Of a stretch of 64,000 bases of DNA, positions 61,625 to 64,000 are shown piece after piece; position 1 is the stretch's first letter, and each line of letters begins with the position of its first letter. The stretch is from Sporocytophaga myxococcoides DSM 11118 (GTDB lineage Bacteria > Bacteroidota > Bacteroidia > Cytophagales > Cytophagaceae): contig NZ_KE384561.1 in NCBI RefSeq assembly GCF_000426725.1, forward strand, positions 124,001 through 188,000, given 5' to 3'. Both the position numbers and the translations under genes were made by a program. The notes below the pieces were generated by a model that worked only from the letters and a program-made list of their open reading frames with translations, was not told the origin of the DNA and ran no database searches.

Positions 61625-61918
61625 TGTAGTACTAAATTTATTAAGAGTTGCAAATTAGCTTTTTTATGCTAAAATTATGAATGTTTTTCACTAAAACATT
61701 TACGAATTTCGCTCCTTTATACTTAAAATTATGAACATTCGAATTTTCTGTAAGACTTTCCCTCCCTTGAAAACATTATCTTCATCCCAAAATTGTACTT
61801 TCATCTGGCTATAATTTGTTGCTGATCGGATTACTTAATATCTTTACTTCTTAATAAAAAATGTGATTTAGGAACTTTTGAGGCCTAATCAGAATTATAC
61901 AAACCTAACACACAACTC
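61625..61918. other. Divergent promoter region between hisC and the ACT-domain gene
   Basis: About 294 bases without a gene. The 12-base sequence TAAAATTATGAA occurs twice in the same orientation (61670-61681 and 61734-61745), with a small inverted repeat TTAGC / GCTAA at 61655-61672. No his leader peptide with a histidine run was found on the minus strand, and no complete TTTG/TAnnTTTG promoter was recognised. Confidence 0.45.
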
Positions 61919-62152
61919 ATGAAAGAAACATTCTGCTGGCAAATCGAGTGCAAACATACACCAGAAACAATTGACAGGATTTTATTGCCAATCCGTAAAA
62001 GAGGAATGATGGTGAATAGTCTGAACTATAGGGTTCAGGAAGCAGGATTAGCTATTTGCCTGATTGAAGTTGACATTGACCCTGCTGAATCTGAAAGAAT
62101 CCATAAGAATATGCTGAGAATTCAGGATATCAATAACATAGTGAAGCTTTAA
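61919..62152 (+). CDS. Small ACT-domain protein
   Basis: 77 residues forming a single beta-alpha-beta-beta-alpha-beta ACT-type unit: TFCWQIECKHTPETIDRILLPIRKRGMMVNSLNYRV, then LAICLIEVDIDPAESERIHKNMLRIQDINNIVKL. It resembles the small regulatory subunit of acetolactate synthase (IlvM-like), but no ilv genes are near. ACT domains bind amino acids and control enzymes; a role in amino-acid feedback is inferred. Divergent from hisC, 135 bases before the AraC-type regulator start. Confidence 0.75.
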   Translation: MKETFCWQIECKHTPETIDRILLPIRKRGMMVNSLNYRVQEAGLAICLIEVDIDPAESERIHKNMLRIQDINNIVKL

Positions 62153-62258
62153 TCAGCATTCTCAGAGGTTCTAAAGGAATAATCCTTATACTGATTTCGA
62201 CTTTCCTGAAGTACTTCACCATGAGGTTTTCAGTTAAGTCTAGAACTATGACCAAGAA

Positions 62259-63143
62259 ATGCATTCATCCGGAAATAATATACCCGTTTATAGTATTGAC
62301 CGCTTTAAAAGAAGCGGTCATCACACATATTTCCAGATAGAAATTTTTGACAAAAACAGAGATTTCAAAGTACAATATCCACACAGACATGACTTTTATG
62401 AAATCCTTTTTATCACAAAAGGATCAGGAAAACACACTATTGATTTCTTTGAGTACGAAATAAAGCCCGGATGTATCTTCTTCCTTTCCCCTGGTCAAAT
62501 TCACGACCTCGACCTTTCTGAAGATATTTCGGGGTATATATTTCTTTTCACATCTGAGTTTTATCTCATCAACAAAAACGATCAGAATAAACTTCTTGAA
62601 TTACCCTTCTTCTACCCACTGATTCCTGGGTCTCCCCCTTTGTACCTAAATAAAACTGAGGAAGTAAAAACATTCAGTGATATTTTCGTGCAAGCTATTG
62701 CAGAAAGAGAAAAAAACTTTGAAGACTCTCCTGATCTTATTGGAGCATTGCTCGATATACTTCTGATTCATTGCAAAAGACTTTATCCTCTGAGTGCAGG
62801 AGATAAAATGAATAAGGGAAGACTCCTTGTAAAAAAATTCAAGCAGCTGATTGAAGAGAAATATCAATACAATCTTTCTGTAAAAGATTATGCTGAACAT
62901 CTTGCTGTAACCCCTAATCATTTAAGCGAAACTGTAAAGCAGTTAACTGGAAGAACCTCTACAGATCTTATAAATGAAAAATTACTGGTAGAAATAAAGC
63001 GTCTTCTTATTTACTCAGAATTGACTGTTTCTGAAATTGCTTTTCAACTTAACTTTTCCGATCAATCTTATTTCTCAAAGTATGTTAGAAAGCTTACAGG
63101 ACAAAGCCCTGCGGAGTTCAGAAATATTTCAGGTAAAAAATAA
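62259..63143 (+). CDS. AraC-family transcriptional regulator
   Basis: 294 residues. The N-terminal cupin-like sensing domain (about 15-170) has PHRHDFYEILFITKGSGKHTIDFFEYEIKPGCIFFLSPGQIHDL. The C-terminal double helix-turn-helix is at about 195-290: YNLSVKDYAEHLAVTPNHLSETVKQLTGRTSTDLI and LTVSEIAFQLNFSDQSYFSKYVRKLTGQSPAEFR, a full AraC signature. The ligand is unknown. The next gene starts 13 bases after its stop and may be a co-transcribed target. Confidence 0.9.
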   Translation: MHSSGNNIPVYSIDRFKRSGHHTYFQIEIFDKNRDFKVQYPHRHDFYEILFITKGSGKHTIDFFEYEIKPGCIFFLSPGQIHDLDLSEDISGYIFLFTSEFYLINKNDQNKLLELPFFYPLIPGSPPLYLNKTEEVKTFSDIFVQAIAEREKNFEDSPDLIGALLDILLIHCKRLYPLSAGDKMNKGRLLVKKFKQLIEEKYQYNLSVKDYAEHLAVTPNHLSETVKQLTGRTSTDLINEKLLVEIKRLLIYSELTVSEIAFQLNFSDQSYFSKYVRKLTGQSPAEFRNISGKK

Positions 63144-63155
63144 CTTTTTCTCTAA

Positions 63156-63800
63156 ATGGAAATAAATGCAATCGCCAAAAAACTGGGAATAAAAAAAGAT
63201 TTTAAAGTATTAGTCATCAATCAACCTATTAACCTCAAAGATTTTTTACTTCCGCTTCCTGAAAACGTTGAGCAACTGAAAAAAGCAGGAAAACAAACTG
63301 CAGATGTTGTACTTCTATTTGCTTCTAATAGCTCCGATTTAAATACACATTTTGAAAGTCTTAAAAATGCTATAAAACCAAAGGGCTTGGTTTGGATCGC
63401 TTATCTAAAGGGAACATCTAAAATTAAAACTGATATCTCACGTGATAAAGGATGGGATGTGGTAAATAAGTCTGGGTATACAGGAGTAAGCCTCATTTCT
63501 ATAGATGATATGTGGTCAGCAATGCGATTTAAATCTTTTGAAGAAATAAAAAATAAAGCAAATCACTCTAATTCAGAAGAAGACCAATACATAGATCTTG
63601 AAGAAAGAGTTGTTACAGTGCCCGACGATTTACAACAGGTATTGAATATGAATAAAGTGGCTAAGGCCACATTTGAAAATCTTTCTTTTACTCATAAAAA
63701 AGAATTCGTCCTTTGGATTATCAATGCTAAAAAGGAAGAAACAAGAACTAAGAGACTTGAACAGGCTACAGAAAAACTCCTTAAGATCTCTTCCCAATAG
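63156..63800 (+). CDS. YdeI/OmpD-associated-type protein with N-terminal domain of unknown function
   Basis: 214 residues. The C-terminal part (about 150-212: DLQQVLNMNKVAKATFENLSFTHKKEFVLWIINAKKEETRTKRLEQATEKLL) fits the YdeI/OmpD-associated family, in which similar helices follow a conserved Phe/Trp pattern; the N-terminal alpha/beta part (about 1-130, AIAKKLGIKKDFKVLVINQP ... ADVVLLFASNSSDL) resembles a small DUF3052-type domain. No signal peptide. Relatives are linked to bacteriocin or heme-like stress in some reports, not established here. Confidence 0.7.
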   Translation: MEINAIAKKLGIKKDFKVLVINQPINLKDFLLPLPENVEQLKKAGKQTADVVLLFASNSSDLNTHFESLKNAIKPKGLVWIAYLKGTSKIKTDISRDKGWDVVNKSGYTGVSLISIDDMWSAMRFKSFEEIKNKANHSNSEEDQYIDLEERVVTVPDDLQQVLNMNKVAKATFENLSFTHKKEFVLWIINAKKEETRTKRLEQATEKLLKISSQ

Positions 63801-63802
63801 AG

Positions 63803-64000
63803 ATGAGCACAGCAAATCTTAACAAGTTCCACATTCTCGCTTTCAGGGCATCCATAATCCTGTTCTTTCTCCTTACTGGTTTATTAATCACGATAATTAC
63901 TTTTACAGATTATCAAACAATGGCCTCCTGGTTAAAGCCTGATGCATTTAAATTCTCATTTGAAGACAAAGAATACAGTTCGATATATTTTACGCCCAAA
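63803..64000 (+). CDS. Membrane protein, 5' part only (runs off the right edge)
   Basis: The frame starts at ATG 63803, two bases after the preceding stop, and is open to the end of the window (66 codons). It begins MSTANLNKFHILAFRASI, followed by one hydrophobic helix (IILFFLLTGLLITIITF) and a polar segment (DYQTMASWLKPDAFKFSFEDK). Too little is present to name it. Confidence 0.6.
   Translation, partial: MSTANLNKFHILAFRASIILFFLLTGLLITIITFTDYQTMASWLKPDAFKFSFEDKEYSSIYFTPK

Overview
The window is AT-rich and reads as a chromosome segment of a Bacteroidota bacterium, most likely of the Cytophagales type. The evidence is a secreted protein with a type IX secretion (T9SS) C-terminal sorting domain, a TonB-dependent receptor with an N-terminal carboxypeptidase-like domain, several promoters fitting the Bacteroidota pattern TTTG-N18/19-TAnnTTTG, and mostly weak Shine-Dalgarno sequences. 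Species cannot be fixed from the sequence alone. It looks like ordinary core genome: no insertion sequence, integrase, phage block or CRISPR array was seen.

Layout. 1-9721: 3' part of the respiratory complex I operon (end of nuoE, then nuoF to nuoN), with an unusually short NuoG. 9752-15278: DedA and TerC membrane proteins, a PBP4-type D,D-carboxypeptidase, an orphan histidine kinase, and a lysine/alanine-rich histone H1-like protein built from 15-nt tandem repeats. 15411-20561: a minus-strand haem-uptake operon (TonB receptor, HmuT, HmuU, HmuV). 20649-25597: a small membrane-anchored protein, a decayed second copy of it, and a large T9SS-secreted BNR/PA14 protein. 25957-28723: etfB-etfA-bifunctional nuclease operon and a TPR protein. 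28810-31846: small lipoproteins (one with a decayed paralogue fragment behind it), tRNA-Pro, a methyltransferase and an unknown protein. 31864-38372: dnaB, mpl, a DnaQ-type exonuclease and a CAP/OmpA-like exported protein. 38434-45891: M48 and M23 peptidases, FAH-family protein, Bcp peroxiredoxin, VWA protein, class III aminotransferase, thioredoxin and a small unknown protein. 46189-51963: membrane protein, thioredoxin-reductase-like flavoprotein, YajQ, methyltransferase, PIN-PhoH protein, then a small-membrane-protein/rhomboid/mini-metallopeptidase operon. 51964-56664: a long AT-rich leader holding many TTTACA/TGTAAA motifs, then pstS-pstC-pstA-pstB. 56738-61624: his operon hisC-B-H-A-F-IE without hisG or hisD. 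61919-64000: ACT-domain protein, AraC regulator, YdeI/OmpD-type protein and a cut-off membrane protein.

Genes that work together: complex I; haem import across both membranes; electron-transfer flavoprotein; high-affinity phosphate uptake; histidine synthesis from PRFAR-stage intermediates onward. I did not find a clearly new multi-gene system. The best leads are two separate cases of a small envelope gene beside a decayed copy of itself, the TTTACA motif array before pstS, the short NuoG, the KKAAS repeat protein, and the overlapping rhomboid/HExxH gene pair.
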